This document shows positions 17,459-27,116 of a DNA stretch of 64,000 nt, piece by piece. The stretch is taken from NCBI RefSeq assembly GCF_900101505.1, contig NZ_FMZI01000006.1, positions 248,001 to 312,000 on the forward strand, read 5' to 3'. The stretch comes from Antarctobacter albus (GTDB lineage: Bacteria; Pseudomonadota; Alphaproteobacteria; Rhodobacterales; Rhodobacteraceae). The notes under the pieces are model-generated. The model worked only from the letters and a program-made list of their open reading frames with translations, had not been told where the DNA came from and ran no database searches. Position 1 is the stretch's first letter. Every line of letters starts with the position of its first letter. The position numbers and the translations under genes are program-made.

Positions 17459-18649
17459 TCAGGCGCTCCGGGCCGCGCGGGCATCGCGTTTGCGGGCCAC
17501 CGCCTCGTGCAACAGCGTCGCGGTCCGACGCCCCCAGGCATCCCAGTTGAGCCGCGCCTCGTACTCGGCCCGCGCCGCGCGGCTGAGCCGGGCATAGCTG
17601 TCGGGCGCATCCAGATAGGACAGGATGTTGCCCGCGAAATCCGCGGCCTCTGCCCCCGGCGGCAAGGCATGGCCGGTGATCCCGTCACGAACCGGCACGC
17701 CCCCGACCCGCAGGCAGAGGGCTGGCAGGCCGTGGGCTGCGGCCTCGCAAAAGGCAAACCCGTAGGATTCAAAGGACGGCATGACCATGAAATGCGCCTC
17801 TGCCAGCGCGCGGTCAAAGATCGCCTGTTCCTCGGGCACCGCCTTGTTCAGCTGAGGGTGCACGGTGACGAAATGGTTGGAATTGTTCTCTGGCGGGACG
17901 CAGCCGATCACGATCAGTTGCGCGTCCACACCCGCATCCCGCAGCGCCATCATCGTGTCAAAGGCCACCGGCCCACCCTTAGCCACCCAGTCACGCCCGA
18001 TCACCAGCAGGCGCACGGGCTCTCCCCGGCGCAGGCTGCGCGGGGCGGGCGGCGGCGGGTCGGCTATATTGCCGCCCCAGGGCACCAGGCGGCTGCGGTC
18101 CGGCGCGATGCCATAGCGGGTTTCCACTGCCTTCTGCAGCCATTCCGACGGCCACAGCAGAAGGTCGGCCCGCGCCAGCGCCGCGCGTTCCTGCCGTTCG
18201 ACCCAGTCATCCAGGAAGCGGCCCAGCTTGAAGACCCGTTCATGCGCCTGCCCGACCTCGGATTCGCGGTAGACCGTCTGCGTCGCGTCCGAGGTGAAGG
18301 CCGCGACCATGTCCGAAGGCACCCGTACCCCCGCCAGCGCGTGCAGTGCATAGGCCCCGAAGAGCACGTCATAGCCCCCCCGACGCAGCTCCGCCTCGAT
18401 CGGGCGCGCGATCACATGGCGCAAGGCATAATGTGCGCGCCAGCGCGCGCGCAGGTTCACCCGTTCCGGCATGGCATGGATCAGGCGGCGCAGGGGTTCT
18501 GCCCCCGCCCAGGTCTGCGGCAACACCGTGACCTCGCCCGCATGGGTCCGCAACGCATCGAAAATACGCGCATTTCCGCCGGAATACAGGTTCCGGTCCA
18601 ATGGGGACATATCGCACAGGTAGGCGATGCGGAGGGTGTCGCGGGCCAT
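17459..18649 (-). CDS. Glycosyltransferase family 4 protein
   Basis: 396 residues from an ATG behind a perfect GGAAGGAG; the open frame extends about 98 codons further upstream without a ribosome site and is not used. GT-B fold: N-terminal domain starting TLRIAYLCDMSPLDRNLYSGG, C-terminal donor-binding domain with RLLVIGRDWVAKGG and the E-x7-E-like stretch FMVMPSFESYGFAFCEAAAHGLP. Likely uses a nucleotide sugar to extend the lipid-linked repeat unit in the cytoplasm. First gene of the glycan locus, divergent from the polymerase-like gene across a 202-bp promoter region. Confidence 0.85.
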   Translation of the reverse strand: MARDTLRIAYLCDMSPLDRNLYSGGNARIFDALRTHAGEVTVLPQTWAGAEPLRRLIHAMPERVNLRARWRAHYALRHVIARPIEAELRRGGYDVLFGAYALHALAGVRVPSDMVAAFTSDATQTVYRESEVGQAHERVFKLGRFLDDWVERQERAALARADLLLWPSEWLQKAVETRYGIAPDRSRLVPWGGNIADPPPPAPRSLRRGEPVRLLVIGRDWVAKGGPVAFDTMMALRDAGVDAQLIVIGCVPPENNSNHFVTVHPQLNKAVPEEQAIFDRALAEAHFMVMPSFESYGFAFCEAAAHGLPALCLRVGGVPVRDGITGHALPPGAEAADFAGNILSYLDAPDSYARLSRAARAEYEARLNWDAWGRRTATLLHEAVARKRDARAARSA

Positions 18650-18851
18650 GAGCTCCTTCCTGGCGCGGGCGTTGACAAGACAATGATAGAAGAAACTGGC
18701 GTTTTTACGACCGTTCCGCGCCAATTTGGGTACAGGGCCCGAATTGTGTCGGATTTCACTGTTTTGCTGCATTGCAGCCGCGACTTTGCCCCAGCCCACC
18801 GCTAGGTCACAATGAGACCCAGCGCATCCCGCGCCCAAACGCAAAGCGACC

Positions 18852-20255
18852 ATGCCCAACCAGATCGCCTTCCTTGCACTGGCGGCAAGCCCGATCTTCG
18901 TGGCCGTGATGATGTCGCGGCTGCGCCTCGATCGTGCGATCATCTGGTCGCTGATGCTGTGTTACCTGTTCCTGCCGGAACCGCCCGCGGTCTTCGACTT
19001 TCCGATGATGCCGCCCCTGGACAAGCACAATATCCCGGCGCTGATGGCTTTTGCCCTGACCCTGTGGCGCAAGGACACGGGCGGCCCCCTGTTGCCGCGG
19101 TCGGGTCTTGGCAAGGTGCTTTTGCTGACCTTCGTCTTCTCACCCGTGATGACGGTGCTCAACAACGGAGAGCCGGTCTATTTCGGCATCATCGGCCTGC
19201 CCGCGCTGGGGCTCAAGGATGCGGCGGCACTGGTGCTGGAACAATTCCTGATGGTGCTGCCCTTCCTTCTGGGCCGCCAGCACCTGGCCTCTGGCGGGGC
19301 GATGCGGGAACTCTTGCGCGCGCTGGTCGTGGGCGGTCTGATCTACACGCCGCTGATGCTGCTGGAAATGCGCGTCTCGCCCCAGCTCAACAACTGGGTA
19401 TATGGCTATTTCCAACATTTCTTTGCCCAGACCATCCGCTTTGGCGGCTATCGCCCCATCGTGTTCCTCTACCACGGCATCTGGGTCGCCTTCTTCCTGA
19501 TGACCTCTGTCGTCTCGGCCTGGGCGCTGTGGCGCTGGCACGAGGGCGCGGGAAAGATCAAGGCGCTGGCCGTTGCGGGCTACCTGACCCTGGTCCTGGT
19601 CATGGCCAAGTCGCTGGGGGCACTGATCTTCATGGTTCTGCTGGTGCCGCTTGTGGTCCTGCTGACGCCCCGGACGCAACTGCGCATCGCGCTGCTGATC
19701 GGCGCGGTCGCCCTGGCCTACCCGATCCTGAAGGGCGCCGACCTGGTGCCGCAGGAACAGATGCTGGCCCAGGCGGAAAAGATCGACCCGGACCGGGCCG
19801 GATCGCTGCGCTTCCGTTTCCAGAACGAGGACACGCTGCTGGAACGCGCCTATATAAAGCCGGTCTTCGGCTGGGGCAGCTGGGGGCGCAATCACATCCT
19901 GGATCCATTCAGCGGCGCCATCCTGACCGTGACCGACGGGTTCTGGATCGTCTCGATCGGCACCTATGGCTGGGTCGGGTTCCTGGCGCAATTCGGCCTG
20001 TTGCTCTGGCCACTGGTGCTGATCTGGCGCGCGATGTCCAGGCAGCGTGCGGATGCCGTATCCCCCTTTGTCGGGCCGCTTTCGCTGATGCTGGCGATCA
20101 ACGTGGCCGACATGATCCCCAATGCAACGCTCACGCCGCTGACCTGGCTGATCGCCGGCGCGCTGACCGGCTACGCCGAGCGCCTGCGTGAAGCCACCCC
20201 AAGGCGGCACCAGGCCGCCAGCGCCGCCCCCCTGCGGCGCCGCACGGCGATGTAG
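18852..20255 (+). CDS. Polytopic membrane protein, O-antigen ligase / Wzy-type polymerase-like
   Basis: 467 residues with about 11-12 hydrophobic helices. A large non-membrane loop around residues 300-355 holds RAGSLRFRFQNEDTLLERAYIKP and FGWGSWGRN, which fits the periplasmic loop typical of Wzy/WaaL/ExoQ proteins (positively charged, with a late GW-G motif). It would polymerise or ligate glycan repeat units on the periplasmic side. The ATG lacks a strong ribosome site. It is followed 11 bp later by a glycosyltransferase, so they form an operon. Confidence 0.72.
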   Translation: MPNQIAFLALAASPIFVAVMMSRLRLDRAIIWSLMLCYLFLPEPPAVFDFPMMPPLDKHNIPALMAFALTLWRKDTGGPLLPRSGLGKVLLLTFVFSPVMTVLNNGEPVYFGIIGLPALGLKDAAALVLEQFLMVLPFLLGRQHLASGGAMRELLRALVVGGLIYTPLMLLEMRVSPQLNNWVYGYFQHFFAQTIRFGGYRPIVFLYHGIWVAFFLMTSVVSAWALWRWHEGAGKIKALAVAGYLTLVLVMAKSLGALIFMVLLVPLVVLLTPRTQLRIALLIGAVALAYPILKGADLVPQEQMLAQAEKIDPDRAGSLRFRFQNEDTLLERAYIKPVFGWGSWGRNHILDPFSGAILTVTDGFWIVSIGTYGWVGFLAQFGLLLWPLVLIWRAMSRQRADAVSPFVGPLSLMLAINVADMIPNATLTPLTWLIAGALTGYAERLREATPRRHQAASAAPLRRRTAM

Positions 20256-20266
20256 AAAGGTCCAAA

Positions 20267-21553
20267 ATGCCCCAAAGACCCCGCGTCCTGCTGGTCGCCG
20301 ACGAATGCAACCCGGAATGGCCGTCGCTGCCCATCGTCGGCTACAAGTACGCGCTGGAGATCGGAAAGCTGGCGGATGTGACCGTGGCCACCCATGTCCG
20401 CAACCGCGAGAACATCGAGAAGGACGGGCCGCCCGTGCCCGTGGTCTATATCGACAACGAGTGGATCGCCTCTCCCATGTACCGGCTGGCCAGGCTGATC
20501 CGCGGCGGCGAAGAGGTCGGCTGGTCGACCTCGATGATCTTCAACTACCTGCCTTACCTCGCCTTCGAACGGGGCGTCTGGAAACACTTCCGCGATGACC
20601 TGAAGGCCGGACGTTTCGACATCGTGCACCGCATCACGCCGATGTCGCCCACCCTGCCCAGCTGGCTGGCGCACAAGGTGCGACAGCCTTTCGTGATCGG
20701 GCCCCTGAACGGCAACCTCGACTGGCCGCGCGCCTTCGCGGCCGAACAGGCGCGCGAAAAGGAGGGCCTGCGCAAGCTGCGGAATTTCTACAAGTACCTG
20801 CCCTACGCGCGCAGCACCTACGACGATGCCGCCGCCGTGCTCTGCGCCTTCTCCCATACCCGTGCCGACCTGCCCCGGGTCGAGGATGCGCGCATCGTCT
20901 CCTTCCCCGAGATCGGCTTTGACCCTGCCATCTTTCACGCCAATGGCGCCGCGCCTGCGGGCAGCCGTGGCGATGGGCGGCTGGACTTTCTCTATGCGGG
21001 CCGCCTTGTTCCCTACAAGTTGCCCGAACTGCCGATCCGCGCCTTTGTCGCCTCCGAAGCGCTGCGCCGCCATCACTTGCATGTGGTCGGCGACGGGCCG
21101 GAACGCGCGAGGATGGAGGCGCTGATTGCTGAGCACGGGCTGCAGGACTGCATCACGATGCATGGCCGCAAGAGCCAGGGAGAGGTGGCCGAGATGATGC
21201 GCCAGTCCGACGCCTTCGTCTTTCCCTCGATCCGAGAGCTGGGTGCAGGTGTGGTGATCGAGGCGATGGCCTGCGGCTGCCAGGTGATCGTGGCGAATTA
21301 CGGCGCCCCCGGCGACCTGGCCGATCATGGCCGGGGCGCCCGAGTCGAAATGGGCAGCTTCGACCGCATGGTCGAGGGATTCCGCCTGGAAATGGAAGCC
21401 TGCGCCGAGGTGCCGGGCAACATGGCCGTCACCGCAGCCCGCGCGAAATCCTACGCCGACGGCTATTTCCCCTGGGCGAAGAAGGGCGAAAAGACCATCG
21501 ACGTCTACTGCGCCCTGCTCGACGGGCGCCCGCTCGACGGGCTGGGCTATTGA
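20267..21553 (+). CDS. Glycosyltransferase family 4 protein
   Basis: 428 residues; ATG preceded by GAAAGG. The N-terminal domain begins RPRVLLVADECNPEWPSLPIVGY, carries VIGPLNGNLDWPR (a motif seen in several GT4 enzymes acting on lipid-linked sugars), and the C-terminal domain has FLYAGRLVPYKLPELPIRAF, HVVGDGPER and FVFPSIRELGAGVVIEAMACG. It adds a sugar in the cytoplasm. The stop overlaps the TTG start of the next gene (TTGA). Confidence 0.87.
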   Translation: MPQRPRVLLVADECNPEWPSLPIVGYKYALEIGKLADVTVATHVRNRENIEKDGPPVPVVYIDNEWIASPMYRLARLIRGGEEVGWSTSMIFNYLPYLAFERGVWKHFRDDLKAGRFDIVHRITPMSPTLPSWLAHKVRQPFVIGPLNGNLDWPRAFAAEQAREKEGLRKLRNFYKYLPYARSTYDDAAAVLCAFSHTRADLPRVEDARIVSFPEIGFDPAIFHANGAAPAGSRGDGRLDFLYAGRLVPYKLPELPIRAFVASEALRRHHLHVVGDGPERARMEALIAEHGLQDCITMHGRKSQGEVAEMMRQSDAFVFPSIRELGAGVVIEAMACGCQVIVANYGAPGDLADHGRGARVEMGSFDRMVEGFRLEMEACAEVPGNMAVTAARAKSYADGYFPWAKKGEKTIDVYCALLDGRPLDGLGY

Positions 21554-22059
21554 CCGGGTTCGCCACCGAGCGGTTGCGTGTCACGCCCTGGGAGGCGGCG
21601 CTCAACGACCCGGCCAGCCGCCCGGCGCTTGAAAAACGCCTCGCCCAGATCCTCACACGGCCCGTCCTGCGGCCTCTGCCGCCTTCGGTTCAACTGGACG
21701 AGACAGAAGAGCGGATCGCCAACTGGATCGCAGCGCGCCGTGCCGTGTCGGACGTCTGGTTGGTCGAGACCGACGGGATCCTGATCGGCCTGCTCATGCT
21801 GTTTTCCGATCCCGAAGGCGACGAGGACTGCGCGCACCTCGGCTATCTCTTCGCCGAAGAGGCCTGGGGCAAAGGCTATGCAACCGAACTGGTACAGGGC
21901 CTCGCGGCACATCTCGACGGAACCGCCCGGATCACGCTTCTCGCCGGCGTCGACCGTGCTAACCCCGCATCCGCCCGCGTGTTGGAAAAATCCGGCTTTC
22001 GGCCGGATCCCGAGACGACCAGCGCCGACACCCTGCGCTTTCGCCGTTCGCCCCCCTGA
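21550..22059 (+). CDS. GNAT-family N-acetyltransferase
   Basis: 169 residues with a TTG start inside a TTGA overlap with the glycosyltransferase. The GNAT core is visible: N-terminal FATERLRVTPWE, then HLGYLFAEEAWGKGYATELVQGL, where the acetyl-CoA pyrophosphate loop Q/R-x-x-G-x-G/A reads WGKGYA, and NPASARVLEKSGF at the C-terminus. This subtype resembles RimJ/ribosomal or small-molecule acetyltransferases. In this place it could acetylate an amino sugar, but that is inference. Confidence 0.82.
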   Translation: MTGFATERLRVTPWEAALNDPASRPALEKRLAQILTRPVLRPLPPSVQLDETEERIANWIAARRAVSDVWLVETDGILIGLLMLFSDPEGDEDCAHLGYLFAEEAWGKGYATELVQGLAAHLDGTARITLLAGVDRANPASARVLEKSGFRPDPETTSADTLRFRRSPP

Positions 22060-22069
22060 CCTCGTCCGC

Positions 22070-22561
22070 TCAATCCGGCCCGGAGATCACCTTTGCCGGA
22101 ACCCCCGCCACGGTTGCCCCGGCGGGCACATCCCGTGTTACCACCGCGTTGGCACCGATCACCGCGTGATCGCCCACGGTCAGAGGCCCGATCAGCTTGG
22201 CCCCCGCACCCACGTCGACGTGACCCCCCAGAACCACCGGCCCCGCCAGCGTCACCTGGTGAAAGATCATGCAGTTCACGCCGATCCGCGCCTCCGGGTG
22301 CACGATGATCCCCGTCGGATGGGTCAGGCGCAGCCCGCCGCCGATCTCGGTCGTCAGGTGCAGCTCGCTCTGGCACATCAGCGACCAGAACCAGTGGTTG
22401 AGCACCCAGTATCGCGCCACCACCCGTCCCAGCGGGCCGCGTCCGCGCCAGGCCTGGTAACGGCGGACCGCGCGGATCATCTTCTTGCCCGGCTCCCAGA
22501 ACCGCTCGATCCGCTCGCGCGACCAGTCCGGCACCTGGGCCGAGATCAGATTTTCCGCCAT
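22070..22561 (-). CDS. Hexapeptide-repeat acyltransferase, serine acetyltransferase / colanic-acid type
   Basis: 163 residues from ATG; a TTG five codons earlier is the alternative. The C-terminal half shows left-handed beta-helix hexapeptides: IGGGLRLTHPTGIIVHPEARIG, then VVLGGHVDVGAGAKLIGPLTVGDHAVIGANAVVTRDVPAG, with the catalytic-type His in MIFHQVTLAG. This matches CysE-related O-acetyltransferases used in exopolysaccharide pathways. It is transcribed alone, towards the end of the preceding operon, and is divergent from the OafA-like gene. Likely O-acetylates a sugar residue or its precursor. Confidence 0.78.
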   Translation of the reverse strand: MAENLISAQVPDWSRERIERFWEPGKKMIRAVRRYQAWRGRGPLGRVVARYWVLNHWFWSLMCQSELHLTTEIGGGLRLTHPTGIIVHPEARIGVNCMIFHQVTLAGPVVLGGHVDVGAGAKLIGPLTVGDHAVIGANAVVTRDVPAGATVAGVPAKVISGPD

Positions 22562-22717
22562 TCCGGTATCCAACACCCGCTATCCGCCATATTCCTGCCC
22601 TGAAATGCGGTATCCTAAGGGGTATGGCAACACTCTGACCGCAGAGTGCGCAAAACCCGGAGAATCCGGAAGGACGAAGATGACGCTCCCGCCCCTTGGC
22701 CGAGGACACCCGCAGCC

Positions 22718-24769
22718 ATGAGCGCGCCTGCGCATATGCCTCTCCCTTACCGGGGGGACATCGACGGGCTGCGCGCTCTCGCCGTGCTGGCCGTGGTGCT
22801 CTACCACTTCGGCCTGCCGCTCTCGGGCGGCTTCGTGGGCGTCGATATCTTCTTTGTCATCTCGGGGTTTCTGATCGGCGGCATCCTCTGGCGCGAATAC
22901 GATTCGACGGGCCGCATCAGCCTGCCGAGTTTCTACATCCGCCGTTTCCGCCGCCTTGCCCCCGCCTTTTTCGCCATGCTGCTGGTCACCACCGCGCTGG
23001 GCTGGATCCTGCTGCTGCCGTTCGAGTTCCGCGAATACGGCAAGGCGGTGATCGCCTCCACGGTCTACCTGTCGAACGTCCTGTTCTTCAGACAGGCAGG
23101 CTATTTCGACACCGCGTCAGAGGACAAGCCGCTCCTGCACACATGGTCGCTCGCGGTCGAGGAGCAATTCTACATCTTTCTGCCGCTGACCATTGTCCTT
23201 CTGGCGCGCTGGCGCTGGGGGGTGATCGGCGTGCTGATGGCCTGCTGGGCTGTGTCGCTGGCCGCCTGCGTGCTGGTCACGCCGCTGTCGCACACGGCCA
23301 CCTTCTACCTCTTCCCGTTCCGCGCCTGGGAGCTGCTGTCCGGCGTCCTGCTGGCGATCTGGGGGCATGAAACCCGCGCGACTTGGCGTGGGCACCCGGC
23401 GCTGCCCTCGGTCGGGCTGGTCATGGTGCTGGCCTCGATCTGCTTCATTCCGGCGGGGCCGCTATTTCCCGGCGTGCTGGCAATTCCGCCGGTGCTGGGA
23501 ACCGTGCTGCTTTTGTCGTCAGGCACCGGGGCCTGTGCGGTCAATCGGCTGCTGACCCATCCCTGGATGCGGATGATCGGGCTGATTTCCTATTCGCTCT
23601 ACCTCTGGCACTGGCCGGTCTACACGCTGGCCACGTCGCTGCGGGGGGATATGGGCCTGCCGGAATCGCTGGCGTGGATGGCGCTGTCCTTCGGTCTCGC
23701 CTGGCTGTCCTGGCGCTTTGTCGAACAGCCCGTGCGCCATGCCCGCGCGCTGTCCGGGCGCGCTGTCTTCGGGGGCGTTGCGCTGGCCTCCACCGCCGCG
23801 CTGGCGCTGGGGGCCATGCTGTTCAAAGGCGACGGGTTGCCTGCCCGGTTCGGGCCAGAGGCACGGGTGCATATCGCCGCCTCGGGCGACTTCCTCCAGG
23901 ACTGGAGCCGCTGCTCCATACCCGATGACGGCCCGCTCGACGGGCTGGAGGTCTGCCCGATCGGGCCGGCGGGCGCGCCACGCCTGCTGGTCTGGGGCGA
24001 CAGCCACGTACGCGCCATGAAAGAGGGGCTGGACGTCGCCGCGCATGAGGCAGAGGTGCCCGGTATCCTCCTCTGGCGCGCCGGCTGCGCGCCCCTGTTC
24101 GGGCTGCGCAAGGTCGAAAGCGCCGCCACCGCCGCGCAGGACATGGCCTGCACCCAGGCCAACACCCAGATCCGCCAGGCCCTGCCCGCCCTCGACAACC
24201 TTGACTCCGTCCTGCTCATCGGACGGTGGGCCTATTATGCCACCGGACAGGGCGTCGGCCTGAACGCGCATGACAGGATCGCGCTGCACCCCACGGACCG
24301 GCCCGTCTCTACCAAGGTGACACAGCCGCAGCTGCTGGCAGAGGCCGCGCGCGACACGGTGGCAGAGCTGCGCCGCCATGTGTCCCGCGTCCATGTCCTG
24401 CGCCAGCCGCCGGAAATCCCGCTTTACAACAGCCGTCTCGCGGCGCGTGAGGCCGCCCATGCGGGTCTGCCCCTGGCCGCGCCCGCGCGGACAGAGACCA
24501 GCGTTCCGGCGGCGGCCATCGTCCTGCGGGCCACCCTGTCCGATGCCCCTTGGCTGCCGCTGGCAGAGCAGAGAGTGATTACCTTCCTCGACACCTGGCC
24601 ACAGTTCTGCACGGATGGCACCTGTTCCGCCGTGCAAGGCGGGCAGGGCCAGTATTTCGACAACAACCACCTGACCAATTCCGCCGCGATCCGGATCCGC
24701 ACGGTCCTGCAGCCGGTCTTTCGGCCGCTGATCCCCGAGGTCTCGATGCAAGGGGCCTCGGACGGATGA
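22718..24769 (+). CDS. OafA-type membrane O-acyltransferase with C-terminal SGNH domain
   Basis: 683 residues from ATG at 22718. Residues 10-360 are the acyltransferase-3 membrane domain: YRGDIDGLRALAVLAVVLYH with the conserved His, FVGVDIFFVISGFLIGG, FYIRRFRRLAPAFF, HTWSLAVEEQFY and YSLYLWHWPVY. Residues from about 420 are an SGNH domain with the nucleophile in WGDSH (Ser429) and the D-x-x-H pair DNNH (Asp648, His651). This is the known OafA/OatA layout that moves acetyl groups across the membrane onto periplasmic glycan. Its stop overlaps the GMC gene start (ATGA). Confidence 0.92.
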   Translation: MSAPAHMPLPYRGDIDGLRALAVLAVVLYHFGLPLSGGFVGVDIFFVISGFLIGGILWREYDSTGRISLPSFYIRRFRRLAPAFFAMLLVTTALGWILLLPFEFREYGKAVIASTVYLSNVLFFRQAGYFDTASEDKPLLHTWSLAVEEQFYIFLPLTIVLLARWRWGVIGVLMACWAVSLAACVLVTPLSHTATFYLFPFRAWELLSGVLLAIWGHETRATWRGHPALPSVGLVMVLASICFIPAGPLFPGVLAIPPVLGTVLLLSSGTGACAVNRLLTHPWMRMIGLISYSLYLWHWPVYTLATSLRGDMGLPESLAWMALSFGLAWLSWRFVEQPVRHARALSGRAVFGGVALASTAALALGAMLFKGDGLPARFGPEARVHIAASGDFLQDWSRCSIPDDGPLDGLEVCPIGPAGAPRLLVWGDSHVRAMKEGLDVAAHEAEVPGILLWRAGCAPLFGLRKVESAATAAQDMACTQANTQIRQALPALDNLDSVLLIGRWAYYATGQGVGLNAHDRIALHPTDRPVSTKVTQPQLLAEAARDTVAELRRHVSRVHVLRQPPEIPLYNSRLAAREAAHAGLPLAAPARTETSVPAAAIVLRATLSDAPWLPLAEQRVITFLDTWPQFCTDGTCSAVQGGQGQYFDNNHLTNSAAIRIRTVLQPVFRPLIPEVSMQGASDG

Positions 24770-26319
24770 CCTCTCTGTTCGAGACCGACTGGGATGCCAT
24801 CGTCATCGGCGCGGGCATGGGCGGCGGCACGCTGGGCCGTGCCCTGGCAGAGGCCGGGCAAAAGGTGCTGTTCGTCGAGAAGGGCGCGGAGGGCCTGCGC
24901 AGCGAGCGCAACGGCCTGACAGAGGTCTTTGTCCCCGAGGCCCGCGCCGCGCGCGGTCTGTGGCCCGATCCCCTGCATGTCTCGCTGGACGGGGTGGAAA
25001 CGCAGTTCTTTGCCCCTCTGGGCAGCGGTCCCGGCGGCAGCTCGGTCTTTTACGCAGCCACGCTGGAACGGCCTGAACGGCACGATCTGGACGACCTTCC
25101 GGGACAGCCCCATCCCACCGGCGGCTGGCCGGTGGGTTTTGACGAAATGGCCCCCTGGTACGACCGCGCCGCGCGGCAATTCCGGGTGCACGGCACACCC
25201 GACCCGCTGTCGCCCGAGACGCCGATGCCGCTGGACGCCCCGCCGTCCCTGCACGCGGCAGAGGCCGCCTTGACAGACAGCCTGCGCGCCGCGGGACTGC
25301 ATCCCTACCGCACCCATACCGGCATCGCCCGGGTCGAGGGCTGTGAGAACTGCCTGGGCAAAAAGTGCCCGAAGCTGTGCAAGATGGACGGACGCTCTGC
25401 CGGGGTGGAACCTGCGCTGGCGACAGGGAATGCGCATCTGTTGTCCGGCGTCGCGGTCACGCACCTGATGAGTGATGGCACGAGGATCACCGGCGCCGAG
25501 ATCCACATCGACGGCGAGACGCGGACGCTCAGCGCCAGGCGCTATATCCTTGCCGCCGGCGCCCTGCATTCGCCCCGGCTGCTGCTGGCTTCGGCCTCTG
25601 AGGCCGCGCCAAGGGGCCTTGCCAATTCCTCGGGCCTTGTCGGGTGTAACCTGATGCTGCATGTCGACGAACGCTTTGCGCTCTGGCCGAAACGCGGGGT
25701 GCCGGACAGCGGCGCGACCAAGTCGATTTCGTTCCGCGACTTCTATCACCGCGAGGACATGCGGCTGGGCGCGGTCCAGGCGATGGGCATCCGCGCCTCC
25801 TATGGCGAGATGGTGCATTTCCTCAACCGGATGTTCGACCTGCGCGGCCAGCCGCGCCTGCGCGCCCTGTCGCGTCCCCTGGCCGCCGTCGCCAAGACCA
25901 TGCTGGGCCATGCGCATCTCTTTGTCGGGCTGATGGAGGATTTTCCCTACGCCCATAACCGGGTGCTTTTCGATCCGGCGAGCCCCGACAAACTGGCCGT
26001 GACCTATACGCTGTCGGATGAGTTGCGCAGCCGCCGCCGCGCCTTTCGCAAGGCGCTGCGCAGGGGCTTGCGCGGGCACCGGCACCTGTTCCTGTCGATG
26101 ACGCCAGAACTGAACTGGGGCCACCCCTGCGGCACCCTGCGCTTCGGGCATGATCCGGCCAGCTCCGTCACCCGCGCCGATGGCCGTGCGCATGACCTGC
26201 AAAACCTCTGGGTTGCGGATGCCGGTTTCATGCCCACCTCGATGGGAGTGAACCCCAGCCTGACCATCGCCGCCAACGCGTTGCGCGTGGCTAGCCACAT
26301 CCTGGAGGATCAGCGATGA
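24766..26319 (+). CDS. GMC-family FAD oxidoreductase
   Basis: 517 residues. The FAD-binding GAGMGGGTLG lies at about residues 15-24; GSGPGGSSVFY follows near 85; a Cys-rich loop CENCLGKKCPKLCKMDGRSAG is near 190-210, corresponding to the CxxC-xG-C-xxGC loop of some GMC proteins. C-terminal landmarks are GHPCGTLRFG and ADAGFMPTSMGVNPSLTIAANA, which carry the usual His/Asn active-site positions. Family members oxidise alcohol groups of sugars or other alcohols. It is co-translated with the acyltransferase before it and the SDR after it (ATGA overlaps both sides). The substrate is likely a sugar or lipid alcohol of the glycan pathway. Confidence 0.83.
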   Translation: MTSLFETDWDAIVIGAGMGGGTLGRALAEAGQKVLFVEKGAEGLRSERNGLTEVFVPEARAARGLWPDPLHVSLDGVETQFFAPLGSGPGGSSVFYAATLERPERHDLDDLPGQPHPTGGWPVGFDEMAPWYDRAARQFRVHGTPDPLSPETPMPLDAPPSLHAAEAALTDSLRAAGLHPYRTHTGIARVEGCENCLGKKCPKLCKMDGRSAGVEPALATGNAHLLSGVAVTHLMSDGTRITGAEIHIDGETRTLSARRYILAAGALHSPRLLLASASEAAPRGLANSSGLVGCNLMLHVDERFALWPKRGVPDSGATKSISFRDFYHREDMRLGAVQAMGIRASYGEMVHFLNRMFDLRGQPRLRALSRPLAAVAKTMLGHAHLFVGLMEDFPYAHNRVLFDPASPDKLAVTYTLSDELRSRRRAFRKALRRGLRGHRHLFLSMTPELNWGHPCGTLRFGHDPASSVTRADGRAHDLQNLWVADAGFMPTSMGVNPSLTIAANALRVASHILEDQR

Positions 26320-27080
26320 CCCGGATCACGCCGGCAGACGGGTTTGCCATTGTCACCGGCGCGGGGTCCGGTCTGGGCCGGGCCCTGGCCCGCCAGCTTT
26401 GCGACACGGGCTTTACCGTGGTCGGCACCGGGCGCCGGGCCGCGGCGCTGGAGGAAACCGGCGCCACCTGCGCAGGCCGGTTCACAGCGCTGCCGATGGA
26501 CGTGTCGAATTTTTCGGCGGTTCGGCAGGGCTTTGCCGAGGTCACAGCCCGCTACGGGGCGCTGGCCCTGCTGATCAACAACGCCGCCGTCTACCCCAGG
26601 CGCGATGTTTTCGACGAAACGCCAGAGCTGTTCTGGCAAAGCTTGGCGATCAATCTAGGCGGGGTCTACGCCTGCTCCTGGGCCGCCTTGCAGGACATGG
26701 CGCCGCGCGGGACAGGGCGCATCCTGAACGTTGCCAGCTATGCCGACATCGCGCCCCTGCCCGCCTCGGCGGCCTATTCCGTGTCGAAGGGCGCGCAAAG
26801 GGTGCTGACCCGCGCCCTGATCGCCGATCTGTTCGACCGCTTTCCCGGTATCGTCCTCACCGACTGGTTGCCCGGGGCGCTGGCCACCGGCATGGGCATC
26901 CCCGATGGGCTACCGCCGGAGACAGCCGCGCAATGGGGGGTGAAACTGGCACTGATGCGGGATGAAGCCTTGAACGGCGCCGTGTTTGAGCGAGACATGG
27001 AACTGCTGCCGCCGCGCGGACTCAAGACGAAATTGAAAGACACGCTGATGATGCGACGCCCACGGCCCCGCAGGCTCTGA
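26316..27080 (+). CDS. Short-chain dehydrogenase/reductase
   Basis: 254 residues; starts in an ATGA overlap with the GMC gene. Classical SDR motifs: TGAGSGLGRALARQL near residue 12 (NADP-type Rossmann turn), LLINNAAVYPR for the NNAG motif, and the catalytic Y154-S-V-S-K158 with an upstream Ser in NVASYAD. It interconverts a hydroxyl and a keto group. The pairing with GMC suggests an oxidation-reduction (epimerisation) at one carbon, which is inference. Confidence 0.87.
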   Translation: MTRITPADGFAIVTGAGSGLGRALARQLCDTGFTVVGTGRRAAALEETGATCAGRFTALPMDVSNFSAVRQGFAEVTARYGALALLINNAAVYPRRDVFDETPELFWQSLAINLGGVYACSWAALQDMAPRGTGRILNVASYADIAPLPASAAYSVSKGAQRVLTRALIADLFDRFPGIVLTDWLPGALATGMGIPDGLPPETAAQWGVKLALMRDEALNGAVFERDMELLPPRGLKTKLKDTLMMRRPRPRRL

Positions 27081-27088
27081 CGCCGTAG

Positions 27089-27108
27089 GGTGGGTGATTG
27101 CACCCACC
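27089..27108. terminator. Hairpin between convergent genes
   Basis: GGTGGGTG/CACCCACC with an ATTG loop lies 8 bp after the SDR stop and 8 bp before the opposite-strand stop at 27117. It has a stable stem but no T-run, and resembles a common intergenic palindrome of Rhodobacteraceae. Confidence 0.5.
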
Positions 27109-27116
27109 GCCCCCGG